64,000 nucleotides of DNA from Okeania sp. SIO1I7 (GTDB lineage Bacteria; Cyanobacteriota; Cyanobacteriia; Cyanobacteriales; Microcoleaceae). The stretch spans positions 242,635-306,634 of the forward strand of contig JAAHGF010000006.1 in NCBI GenBank assembly GCA_010672585.1, read 5' to 3'. Shown in pieces: positions 1-9,046 of the stretch (position 1 is the stretch's first letter; every line of letters starts with the position of its first letter). The translations under genes and the position numbers were made by a program. A model generated the notes under the pieces. The model made no database searches and was not told where the DNA came from. It saw nothing but the letters and a program-made list of their open reading frames with translations.

Positions 1-290
<290 letters not shown>

Positions 291-324
291 TTTCTAGTTG
301 ATTGATTGAATTTTAAATTACTCA

Positions 325-356
325 AAAAACCCCTCCCTTTGGAGGGGTTTTTTTTT
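325..356 (+). terminator. Rho-independent terminator of psbA
   Basis: A GC-rich hairpin (AACCCCTCC, loop CTTT, GGAGGGGTT) runs straight into an eight-T tract about 35 bases after the psbA stop codon. This is a textbook intrinsic terminator. Confidence 0.92.
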
Positions 357-397
357 GATTTCTTTGATGGAAAATTCAAGATGAAAGTTAGATAAAT

Positions 398-790
398 ATG
401 AAAATTACTAATACAATCACAAAGCCAATATTTGTTAGTTGCACAGCTCTGGCATTAATATTTGGGTCTTTGACTAAAGAAGTAAATGCACAAAATGTAA
501 CAGAGGCTCCAGGAGGTAGCACAGGTTGGGAGCCTGTTTCTTCTACTACAAATGAGTCAGATTGTGCAGCTAAAGCAGGGCAAAAAATGAGCAGTTTAGT
601 AGCAACAGGACTAATCAAAACTGTGACTGGTGCCTCTTCACTATATGCAAGAGGAAATGCGGTGTTTAATATTGTTTGTCATAAAGATGGTAAGTATGTT
701 AGGGTTGATGTGATATGTTTTGGTGCTTGTGTAAATGACACTTATGACATTCGTTCCCAGATAGAAAAAATGCTGAGAAATGCTTGGTAA
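398..790 (+). CDS. Small secreted protein of unknown function
   Basis: The 130-residue product starts with a signal peptide: Lys at position 2, a hydrophobic stretch around residues 10-24 (IFVSCTALALIFG) and a likely cleavage near VNA-QN at residues 30-32. The mature part is Gly/Ser/Thr-rich at first and carries four cysteines (about residues 56, 94, 107 and 111) that could form two disulfides in the periplasm. I do not recognise a family. The gene stands alone downstream of the psbA terminator and 893 bases without genes follow it. Signal peptide, spaced cysteines and codon use make a real gene likely; function is unknown. Confidence 0.7.
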   Translation: MKITNTITKPIFVSCTALALIFGSLTKEVNAQNVTEAPGGSTGWEPVSSTTNESDCAAKAGQKMSSLVATGLIKTVTGASSLYARGNAVFNIVCHKDGKYVRVDVICFGACVNDTYDIRSQIEKMLRNAW

Positions 791-1683
791 ATCAAACCTT
801 CATCTAAATTATTCCAAAAATCAAATTTTCTTAGAATTTAGCTTTTCCAACGCTTCAAATATTATTGCTTTTAAATAACATATAATTGAACTATAAATAA
901 GACTTAAACAAAAACACTATATAGTATAGTTAGTAATAAATTAAAACTATAACGTCTTATATCTGTAGTGTTTAGAACTAAAAAATAGTTAAACTCTCTG
1001 TACATAGGGCTTGCTGATTAAATATAAAAGCATTGATAGATAAAAAATAAAGCCTTTTTTTAGTTGAAAAAAGTGCCATATGTTTAGCCAAAAAACCTCA
1101 AGAATTTAGCATAAAAGGCAGAATAATTGCAGAAAAATCACTCTGACAAATATATCCGAATACTTCCTCTATAAATTCTATTCTCCTTTGCTCCTAACTA
1201 CTCCCCTTTTCCTTAAAAAAGACTTTTTCAGCAAACCTTACATAAGTTTTCATGTGGGTAGACCAAAATAGGGAAGCTACATGAAATGTCCCTACTGGGT
1301 TTTAGCTGTTATACCAATTTGATAAATGTTTGCTACAAATAGCTACCGAATTTTTTAGGAGTCAGGAGTCAGGTAGGGGAGCCATCGGTAGGGCAACGTT
1401 TGGAATGAATAGCTTCGATGCCATTTCTTAGTTTATAACTTATCTTATTAGTCAAAGGGACATTTCTTATAAAGTCTTTTTATCGCCCTGATTATTCGTA
1501 ACATTATTTTTTCAAATTGGTATTACTTGAGGTCATCTTTGAGTTCTAGACACTACATATCTATAACGTTATAGTTTTTCAACATAGAAATCTATGAAAA
1601 AACCAGGTTTTCGGGTTCTCCTACCGAAGTCCTGATTCAGTTTATTATAAAAAAAAGATACTAAATATATAAACTGAATTTTT
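791..1683. other. Intergenic region, 893 bp
   Basis: No gene is seen here. It holds a 234-bp miniature element with 4-bp target duplications (1006-1239, listed separately) and low-complexity AT-rich sequence. A short block resembling the 'aggagtcaggagtcaggtagggg' simple-repeat fillers common in this genome lies near 1359. Confidence 0.6.
1006..1239 (+). mobile_element. Miniature element, family 2 (4-bp TSD), copy D
   Basis: The element begins AGGGCTTGCTGATTAAAT and ends TTTTTCAGCAAACCTT, so its ends are inverted repeats of the type AGGGYTTGCTGA. It is flanked on both sides by ACAT (1002-1005 and 1240-1243), a 4-bp target duplication. It is non-coding, 234 bp, and shares its left end and internal organisation with the copies at 2730, 4443 and 35327. 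Confidence 0.8.
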
Positions 1684-2667
1684 ATGGAACCTGCTGTCAA
1701 TATTCCCACTGAAGCTAAGAAACCAGAAAAATTGCCAGTTGTGCAAACTACTAATTTAGGCAAATTTTACCGCACTGGTTTTTGGATGAATCAAAAGATA
1801 GAATCTCTTAAAAACTGTACTTTGACAGTTTATCAAGGAGAAACTTTTGGACTTTTGGGACAAAATGGTGCAGGTAAAACTACCCTACTTAAAACTTTAT
1901 TAGGAATTGTACGCCCTACATCTGGATCGGGAGTTTTATTAGGGCAACCAATAGGCGATCGAATAATTAAAGAAAAAATTGGTTATTTGCCAGAAAATCC
2001 TTACTTTTATGAATATTTAACTGGATGGGAATTTCTAGAATTTGTAGCAGGATTATTTCAAATACCAGTATCAATACAAAAACAAAGAATTCCAGAATTA
2101 CTTGACCTAGTGGGATTGTCTAAATCCACAGCTATAAGAAAGCAATTACGTCAATATTCTAAGGGAATGTTGCAAAGAGTTGGTATGGCGCAAGCTTTGA
2201 TTAATGACCCTGAGTTAGTATTTTTGGATGAACCAATGTCAGGTTTAGATCCAATGGGACGTTATCAAATCAGAGAAATTATTATCTCGCTCAAAAAACA
2301 AGGGAAGACTATTTTTTTTAATAGTCATGTTTTGTCTGATGTGGAGAAAATATGTGACCGTATTGCTATTCTTACACAAGGAGAATTAATTTGTATTGGT
2401 ACTTTAGATGAAGTATTAGGAGCTAATGAAAGCTATTATGTTAAGGGTAAAAGTGGTAATCTTGAGATACTCAAACAATGGATACCAGATTTAGAATTTG
2501 AGCATAATTTTTGGCAAGGTCATTTACAGGGAGACCCTAAAGAATTTTTAGTTAGTTTGGGATTAATGAGAGCTACACTAATGACAATGAATATAGAAAG
2601 ACTTAGTCTGGAAGAGTATTTTATGCAGCAATTACGAGAAAAGGGAATTTTTTCTAGTAGAGAATAG
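1684..2667 (+). CDS. ABC transporter ATP-binding protein
   Basis: This 327-residue protein is a stand-alone ABC ATPase that would power a membrane permease not found in this window. The Walker A motif is GQNGAGKTT near residue 60, the signature region is QYSKGMLQRVGMAQAL near residue 160, and Walker B is LVFLDEPMSGLDPMG followed by the switch histidine in FFNSHVLSDVEK. The C-terminal 90 residues form an extra regulatory-type domain, as in CcmA/NatA-like ATPases of ABC-2 exporters. Substrate is unknown. A 5' AT-rich region precedes it and a miniature element starts 62 bases after its stop. Confidence 0.9.
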   Translation: MEPAVNIPTEAKKPEKLPVVQTTNLGKFYRTGFWMNQKIESLKNCTLTVYQGETFGLLGQNGAGKTTLLKTLLGIVRPTSGSGVLLGQPIGDRIIKEKIGYLPENPYFYEYLTGWEFLEFVAGLFQIPVSIQKQRIPELLDLVGLSKSTAIRKQLRQYSKGMLQRVGMAQALINDPELVFLDEPMSGLDPMGRYQIREIIISLKKQGKTIFFNSHVLSDVEKICDRIAILTQGELICIGTLDEVLGANESYYVKGKSGNLEILKQWIPDLEFEHNFWQGHLQGDPKEFLVSLGLMRATLMTMNIERLSLEEYFMQQLREKGIFSSRE

Positions 2668-3255
2668 GGTAATATCATGTGTCCCCTTTGGGGGAGCTAC
2701 GCTATCGGTTGAATACTTATAAATAACTTAGGGCTTGCTGATTAAATCTAAAAGTCTTTATAGATAATAGTGTTAGCCTTTTTAAGTATCAAAAAGTGTG
2801 AGGTTTTAAGTGGTAATGTTTCAAAAATTGAGGATTTTGGTCAAGATTTGGGCAGAACAATCTTGGGACAAAACGCCCGCTCCTACCTCCTCGCTCATTC
2901 ACCGTTCCTCCCCTCCTGGGAGGGGCGAGGGGTGGGTTGTCTCCAGTATAGCTGTCTCCTACTCCTACTAAAAGACTAGTGAAGCGCAAACCCTATTTAT
3001 ACGACATCTTTTAGTGTGAAGTTGGAATTTATATATATCATTTTACATAAAACTGTATGAATTATACCATTTTGAAAAAAGAATGTTACAAATAATAAGG
3101 GTGGTTTTACTCCTAAGAAATAACCTAGCTATTTGTAGCAAAGATTTATAAAATTGGTCTTGCATACTTTTTTATTTAATAAAAACATCACATATCTGTT
3201 CTCTTTACAAATAGTTTCGTAATCTTCTTTTATATTGATATAGAAATCAAGAAAA
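2668..3255. other. Intergenic region, 588 bp
   Basis: No gene is seen. The convergent ABC ATPase and GT2 genes are separated by a miniature element (2730-2994) and by AT-rich DNA without evident signals. Confidence 0.6.
2730..2994 (+). mobile_element. Miniature element, family 2 (4-bp TSD), copy A
   Basis: The ends are AGGGCTTGCTGATTAAATC and GCGCAAACCCT, matching the other family members. The flanks ACTT and ATTT agree at three of four bases, so the target duplication is slightly eroded. The inner part contains the GC-rich block CCCCTCCTGGGAGGGGCGAGG, which can fold into a hairpin. Open frames inside it on both strands are not considered genes. Confidence 0.75.
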
Positions 3256-4194
3256 TTAATTGATCAAAACTTTTTTCCTTAAATTTTTATTGTCTTTTTT
3301 CAGTTTTCTAGCAATAGTAACTGCTAAAAAAATTTTCCAGGCTTTTAGAGAAAAAACTGCTGGCAATAATATATTGATAGCTGTTAATAGTTTTTTTTGT
3401 TTGACAGCTACTATACCCCAATGTAAATTCATATATTGTCGTATATTCTCAATATCTGGCATTATATTACGATACTTTTTATTAACTCTAGTATAAATTT
3501 TTTCTTTAACTAAAATATTTGTATTGCAACGTTTTTTTAAAGGAATTTTTCGGTCATATCCTCCCTTCCAAATAGTACGACAAACTAAACACTGGTTGAG
3601 AAAAATAGCATCACCAAGTTCAGCAATTCTAATCCAAGAATCAATATCATCGCAACTCCTAAAATTATTATCCCATCCTCCAGATTCTAAAAAAGCATCC
3701 CGACGAAAAGCAACTTGAATAGGAGTACCAAATGGCACTGATTCTAGTAACATCCCATAGTGAATATCTTCTTGGGGAATATAAAATGCCGTTCCAGGTC
3801 CTGTTTTACGAGTCCGACTAATTTCTACTTCATTAGTATCAACTTGTGCTGCTTGACAAGAAAGAATCACTGCTTGAGGATGAAGAGTGATTGCTTTAGT
3901 CATTTCTTCAATACAATTAGCTGCCATATAGTCATCATCATCTAAAGGTTTTATCCAATCTCCTTGAGCATTTTGGACTCCTAAATTCATTGTAGCTGCA
4001 TGACCTTGGTTGGAAGAAGTACAATAGTAAATGACACGACTTCCTAAGCTATTGACATAGTTTTTTGTATCGTCTATTGAACAGTCATCAACTACTATTA
4101 TTTCACATTCAACTGTTTGTTCAAACGCCGAGTTAATTGCCCGTTTTAATAAATCTAAGCGATTATAAGTTGTAATTACAATACTAAATTTCAT
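3256..4194 (-). CDS. Glycosyltransferase family 2
   Basis: The product (312 residues from the ATG at 4194) is a GT-A fold sugar transferase. The N-terminus FSIVITTYNRLDLLKRAI is typical of family 2, the nucleotide-sugar contact VVDDCSIDDT is near residue 38, and the DXD-type metal motif lies in KPLDDDDYMAAN near residue 95. A second acidic stretch, RSCDDIDSWIRIAELG near residue 185, would hold the catalytic base. The C-terminus is basic. The acceptor is unknown; cell-surface polysaccharide or protein glycosylation is likely for this family. A TTG two codons upstream is an alternative start, but the ATG is preferred. Confidence 0.88.
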   Translation of the reverse strand: MKFSIVITTYNRLDLLKRAINSAFEQTVECEIIVVDDCSIDDTKNYVNSLGSRVIYYCTSSNQGHAATMNLGVQNAQGDWIKPLDDDDYMAANCIEEMTKAITLHPQAVILSCQAAQVDTNEVEISRTRKTGPGTAFYIPQEDIHYGMLLESVPFGTPIQVAFRRDAFLESGGWDNNFRSCDDIDSWIRIAELGDAIFLNQCLVCRTIWKGGYDRKIPLKKRCNTNILVKEKIYTRVNKKYRNIMPDIENIRQYMNLHWGIVAVKQKKLLTAINILLPAVFSLKAWKIFLAVTIARKLKKDNKNLRKKVLIN

Positions 4195-4253
4195 TAGCAA
4201 ATTTTTCTCTCTAATTTGATTAATAAGCCAAGAATATTAACTGCTATTTATAT

Positions 4254-4800
4254 TCAAACAATGCTGGAAAACACGACAATTTTTATTGACATTATAGCAA
4301 AAAAAACTACTGCTACACCAATGACTTTACCTGTATAAAGAACTGCTGTTTGTAATCGATCTGCTGTTAAGTATAACTGAATTAGTAATATTGCTTCCTC
4401 TGCTGAAAAATCTTCAATATAACGAAATTTATGTAGATAAGTAGGGCTTGCTGATTAAATCTAAAAGTATTTACAGATAAAGGTAAGTGTCTTTTTGGGG
4501 CCTTGAAAAAGTGCAAATTTTTCAGCTCTTAACGCTCATGCGTGTTAATATTTTAGGCGCATAGTTGGGCAGAAAAATCATTCTTACAATTGTTACTCCT
4601 ACCTCCTCGCTCCCAAGCCATTTCTCCTGTCTCCTGTCTTCCCCTCCTGGGAGGGGGAGGGGCGAGGGGTGGGTTGTCTCCTACCCTCACCCATAAAACT
4701 TTTGAGCGCAAACCCTAAGTACAAGCATTACAAGCTAATTTTAATGTTTTTTAATAATTTCAATGGATTTTCATCTCTTCTGAATTCAATGAAGTTTGTA
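4254..4800 (-). pseudogene. Remnant of a membrane-protein-like gene split by a miniature element
   Basis: On the minus strand, bases 4442-4254 read open to a TGA stop, encoding a stretch like YIEDFSAEEAILLIQLYL and then a hydrophobic tail. Removing the element 4443-4716 and one copy of its AAGT duplication joins this frame to about seven codons encoding KLACNACTY upstream. It is then closed by a stop, with further possible codons in another frame. I infer an old gene disrupted first by insertion and then by frameshifts. No family is recognised. Confidence 0.35.
4443..4716 (+). mobile_element. Miniature element, family 2 (4-bp TSD), copy B
   Basis: The 274-bp element begins AGGGCTTGCTGATTAAATC and ends GCGCAAACCCT, with perfect AAGT duplications at 4439-4442 and 4717-4720. 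It contains the same GC-rich CCCCTCCTGGGAGGGG hairpin as copy A. It interrupts a minus-strand reading frame that becomes continuous over the junction when the element is removed. Confidence 0.82.
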
Positions 4801-5481
4801 GTGAATTTTCAAATAATTCTGATTTTACAGAATTGTACAGTATTAAATTTAAGATGACAGTTATACTTATATTTGAATCTTGACAGATTATTTTCATCCC
4901 ATTCTCATAGTTTGAATATCAAAGATATATATTTAGCAGTTATTTTTGATCGTTCATCAGTCATCCGTTAATATTTTAAACAGGTTCGTTGAAGACCCTC
5001 ACCCCTCTGGTTAAAAAACTTATGGTATATATTGATGGCGGGTTGCTCATTTCCATCAGATACTTGTTCACACAGTTATGACCCAGGAGGCTAACTGTTC
5101 ACTTTTGACTGATTCAAATTACTCTTGTACAAACAACCTAACGTATATCAACTGCTTCTGATAATTAGTTAGGTTTTTGTAGAAAATAAGATGCTGTTAG
5201 TTTTAAAATCTAGCTTACTTAAACCTACATCTATTAATATCTGAAAATTATAAGTATCTAAGTTTGATATTGTCATCTTAGTTGATAATTATGTTTTCAA
5301 ATTGTATCAAAGAGTTTAGTAGTCAAGATTTATGATTCATTAATCATAATTAATAGTGGTTTGATGAAATTGTAGATATTACTTAAATACCCTCTCAAAC
5401 TTACGAGATTTTAAATATTTTTTGATCGACAGTAGTCAACTCATACATGATATCTATAAAAGTGTGATACTTTTTATACAC

Positions 5482-5570
5482 AGGACTTACGCAAAGGCAC
5501 TATTTATAGAGTAAAGTAACTGTTGGACAATAGTTTTGAGCGCTATATATAGCGTATCTGCGTAAGTCCT
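5482..5570. mobile_element. Miniature hairpin element, family 3 (89 bp)
   Basis: The 89-bp unit starts AGGACTTACGCA and ends TGCGTAAGTCCT, a perfect 12-bp terminal inverted repeat. The centre contains CGCTATATATAGCG, itself a palindrome, so the whole unit can fold on itself. Three further copies of 89, 89 and 90 bp lie in the tandem array near 48.2-48.8 kb. Confidence 0.75.
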
Positions 5571-5587
5571 AATACATTTAATTAATG

Positions 5588-5766
5588 ATATCAAATCCGT
5601 TTTATTGGACATAAAAAAAATCTCCAATCGTCATAACTACACTCATCTTTGTAATTCTCTCTCCTCCTGACTCAGTCCCCCTGACTTCCCCTCCACCGGA
5701 GGGGTTAGAGGTGGGTTGACTCCTCCTAACTTAACCATTCTATGGCTGTTTAACCGGATTTGATAT
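5588..5766. mobile_element. Miniature element, family 4, copy 1
   Basis: The 179-bp unit is bounded by ATATCAAATCCG and its inverse CGGATTTGATAT. The inside shares TTTATTGGACATAAAAAAA, then TCTCCAATCGTCATAACTAC, with the copy at 12392-12540. No clear target duplication can be read. Confidence 0.65.
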
Positions 5767-6261
5767 GATACCCCTATCATGCTGGCTTTTCTGGCCGGAT
5801 AGGGAGATTGAGATAAAATATATATACATAAACTTCGCTACAGTTTCAGGAAATAGGAAATAAAAACTGTCTATGAGGGTTTACAAAAAAACACTTTATA
5901 GAACTTAAAAACTAGAGTACTCCACTATATGTGGAGTTTATAACTGAAAAATTTGTGAATCCTACTCTATGAGTGTATATTTTTCTTTGATCGTTAAATG
6001 ATTGTAAAAGATAGTTAAGAATTAAGTGTTTTGGCTAGTACAAGCAAGTATGATGGAGTATAAAGCCAAACTAAAAGTGAACAAAAATTAGTAAGCCCTT
6101 GGATGAAATTAACACCCAGGAATAAAGAAGCGAATAAGTTAAACTCTCGAAGGAGTTACATCAGCAAGAAAAAAAGTTATTGTCACAAGATTTATTGATA
6201 TTAATAACTTGTGACCTAATTTAAAAAGTAATTTTAACTTTAAATTTAGGAGAAAAAATTA

Positions 6262-7629
6262 ATGGCGATCGCTACAATTAATCCAGCAACAGGAGAAACA
6301 CTAAAAACTTTTGAACCAATCACAGATGCAGAGATAGAAACAAAACTAGAACTAGCAATAACAACCTTCCGTCAATATCGTCAAATTTCCATGACTCAAC
6401 GTGGGGAATGGCTATTAGCAGCAGCAGACATATTAGAGAAAAATGCTGAAAAATTTGCTAAAATAATGACCCTGGAAATGGGCAAAACTCTGAGTGGAGC
6501 GATCGCCGAAGCTAAAAAATGTGCCCTAGTCTGTCGCTACTATGCAGAAAATGCAGCAAAATTTCTCGCTGACGTACCAGCACAAACTGACGCCAGTAAG
6601 TCCTTTGTCCGTTATCAACCATTAGGTCCAGTGCTAGCTGTCATGCCTTGGAATTTTCCCTTTTGGCAAGTTTTCAGATTTGCAGCACCAGCTTTAATGG
6701 CAGGAAATGTAGGTTTATTGAAACACGCCTCTAATGTTCCCCAATGTGCTTTGGCCATTGAAGAAATATTTAAAGAAGCAGGTTTCCCAGAAGGAGCATT
6801 TCAAACCCTATTGATAGGTTCCGATAAAGTAGCAGGTATCATGGCAGATGACCGAGTCAAAGCAGGAACTTTAACTGGAAGTGAACCAGCAGGAATGGCT
6901 TTAGCAGCAATAGCAGGTAAATCAATTAAAAAAACAGTTTTGGAATTGGGAGGTAGCGATCCATTTATAGTATTAGAAAGTGCTAATTTAGAACAAGCTG
7001 TGTCTACTGCTGTTACAGCTCGGATGTTGAATAATGGCCAATCTTGTATTGCAGCCAAACGCTTTATCTTGGCAGAAACCATCGCTGAAGAATTTCAACA
7101 GCGCCTAGTAGAAAAATTTGAGGCTTTGAAGGTAGGAGACCCTATGTTGCCAGATACAGATATTGGTCCTTTAGCAACTCCATCTATTCTTCAAGAGTTA
7201 AATGCTCAAGTAGAAACTTCTGTTGAGAAAGGAGCAAAAGTTCTAACAGGAGGTAATCTTTTATCTGACAGTCCCGGAAATTTTTACCCTCCTACTATTT
7301 TGGCGGAGATTCCAGTAGATTCCCCTGCTTATGAAGAGGAGTTTTTTGGTCCTGTTGCCTTAATATTTCGGGTTGCTAATATTGATGAAGCAATAGAACT
7401 GGCCAATAACACTCCCTTCGGATTAGGTGCAAGTGCATGGACTACAGATACAGCACAGACAGATAGGTTAATATCAGAAATAGAAGCAGGTGCAGTTTTT
7501 ATTAATGGTTTAGTCAAGTCTGACCCGCGTCTGCCTTTTGGTGGGATTAAACGCTCTGGGTATGGTCGAGAACTGAGCAAAGAAGGAATTCTAGAATTTG
7601 TCAATATTAAGACAGTTTGGATTAAATAA
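6262..7629 (+). CDS. NAD(P)-dependent succinate-semialdehyde dehydrogenase
   Basis: This 455-residue aldehyde dehydrogenase most likely oxidises succinic semialdehyde to succinate in the cytoplasm. Family marks are the catalytic glutamate motif VLELGGSDPFIV near residue 229, the nucleophilic cysteine in NNGQSCIAAKRF near residue 263, PWNFPFWQ near residue 129, and FINGLVKSDPRLPFGGIKRSGYGRE at the C-terminus. Its length matches the short cyanobacterial type described for Synechococcus PCC 7002 A2771 and slr0370. A good ribosome binding site (AGGAGAAA) precedes the ATG. The ThDP decarboxylase 1.4 kb downstream on the same strand would supply its substrate from 2-oxoglutarate. A broader aldehyde specificity is possible. 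Confidence 0.9.
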   Translation: MAIATINPATGETLKTFEPITDAEIETKLELAITTFRQYRQISMTQRGEWLLAAADILEKNAEKFAKIMTLEMGKTLSGAIAEAKKCALVCRYYAENAAKFLADVPAQTDASKSFVRYQPLGPVLAVMPWNFPFWQVFRFAAPALMAGNVGLLKHASNVPQCALAIEEIFKEAGFPEGAFQTLLIGSDKVAGIMADDRVKAGTLTGSEPAGMALAAIAGKSIKKTVLELGGSDPFIVLESANLEQAVSTAVTARMLNNGQSCIAAKRFILAETIAEEFQQRLVEKFEALKVGDPMLPDTDIGPLATPSILQELNAQVETSVEKGAKVLTGGNLLSDSPGNFYPPTILAEIPVDSPAYEEEFFGPVALIFRVANIDEAIELANNTPFGLGASAWTTDTAQTDRLISEIEAGAVFINGLVKSDPRLPFGGIKRSGYGRELSKEGILEFVNIKTVWIK

Positions 7630-9046
7630 TTAAGTATTTGGCGATAAGATAAATAAAGTTAATCTTTTCTACCGACTTAATAGCTGTTAAGAGTTATAGC
7701 AATTACTTAAAATATTGTCATACCTTAGATTTAATATTTCTCAATCCTAGAAGTTGAACTGAGTGCTGAGTATGTAATAACTGTTATTCTTTTCAGGGTG
7801 ATTTTTACAGTCTAAGCTAGATAGTGCTGCTTCTAAAAGTTGGTCTTAGATGTGATATAAAATATGTTTGTACAGTTATAAAAAAACCCGATTCTATAAC
7901 TGAATTAGTAGGGGGTTTTACGTGGAACCTGCCTACATCTTCTCACTATAGAATCCTAACTTCTAATACCATTTATTATTAATTAGTGCTACCCTTGGAA
8001 GGTAGCAAAAATCAGCATAAACTAGATACTATTTAGATGTAGAAAATTCAAGCATTGCAAATTTTTTGAGCATTGGTATAACTTCTAACCCCTAACTTTT
8101 AATTCCTGGCTTCTAAATCATCAAATAACTAATTACCGGGATTTGATGTGAAGTATTGTTGAGCTAAGTATAGTTTTGGTATCTAAATAATTCCGAATCT
8201 ATTTGTAACACTTTCCCAATTTCAGGAGTATTTACTGGAGATTAGATAACTTTCTGATTACCGTAAGTATTCAGCTATTAGCAGTCAGCTAGCCTCCTTC
8301 GGAGGAACTACGTTAACAGCAATTAATAATGAATAATTACTTCTCAGGTTGGGGAAGGAAACTTTGACAGTAACTTTTTGTTCAAACTCAATTTCAAAGG
8401 TTGCTTTTACCTTTCCCAACATTAATAGCTGAATTGCGCAGTTCCGACCATAGGAGGCTAGCTAATAGCTGACGGCTGTTTGCGCAGCAGTCCGCAGGAA
8501 ATGCTTAGTGATTACCTACTAACAACTTTTAAAACATCCTCTTAGATTCAATCTAAAGTAGGCAGGAAAAATAATTTTTATATCTACTAATCAGATATAT
8601 TTTTTACTTTATTTTGCCGATTTTAACCAAATAGAAAATTTATTTCCCACAAATACTTAATTACTTGGAAAAAAAAATTAGATAGAGGTTTAATTTATCT
8701 TGACTCCGGAAAAGAAAAAATAATAATTTATATAATTTGTGTTTGAAAATTAAGTATCATATTTCAGCCTGTAATTTAGAGAAATACCGGATTAAATTAT
8801 AGCAGTCGAAGCAGAGCTTAGGACATTCCTAAATGCTCAAACCCAGTTATAGATTACTTCTGACTTCTGACTTCTGTACGTCGCCAATCCGACGGCTCCC
8901 CTATCTGACTTGCGCGTAGCGCTATATCCGGTGTCTACAGGAATTTAAACCCAAGCTTATAGCTCAAAGCTCTTAACCTAGAGCTAGTTAAAGTTAAAAC
9001 TTTAGATTTAGTTTTCTACCACCTTTAATCAAAGGAGAAAATAGAA
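7630..9046. other. Intergenic region, 1.42 kb, with miniature element
   Basis: No gene is seen between the two central-metabolism genes. A family 1 miniature element (8263-8508) and several short simple-repeat fillers fill part of it. The last 60 bases carry the ribosome binding site AAAGGAG of the next gene. Confidence 0.6.
8263..8508. mobile_element. Miniature element, family 1 (8-bp TSD), copy 1
   Basis: The element starts GTAAGTATTCAGC and ends AATGCTTAG, with perfect TGATTACC duplications at 8255-8262 and 8509-8516. Its right terminal repeat is split by a 21-bp insertion (TTTGCGCAGCAGTCCGCAGGA) between GCTG and AATGCTT, a nested small dispersed repeat. Confidence 0.85.

Larger units (their letters stand above)
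4201..6261. other. Large intergenic region, 2.06 kb
   Basis: No intact gene is seen in this 2-kb stretch. It holds a degenerate reading frame split by a miniature element (4254-4800), a family 3 hairpin element (5482-5570) and a family 4 element (5588-5766). Short simple-repeat filler is also present. The last 200 bases, with an A/G-rich leader, belong to the promoter region of the dehydrogenase gene at 6262. Confidence 0.6.

Noticed and set aside
2770-2989. Open frames on both strands inside the element at 2730-2994
   Set aside because: They lie in a repeated miniature element, lack homology, and differ between copies.
6801-7604. Minus-strand frames of 91-93 residues
   Set aside because: They are shadows of the SSADH gene with no homology or start signals.
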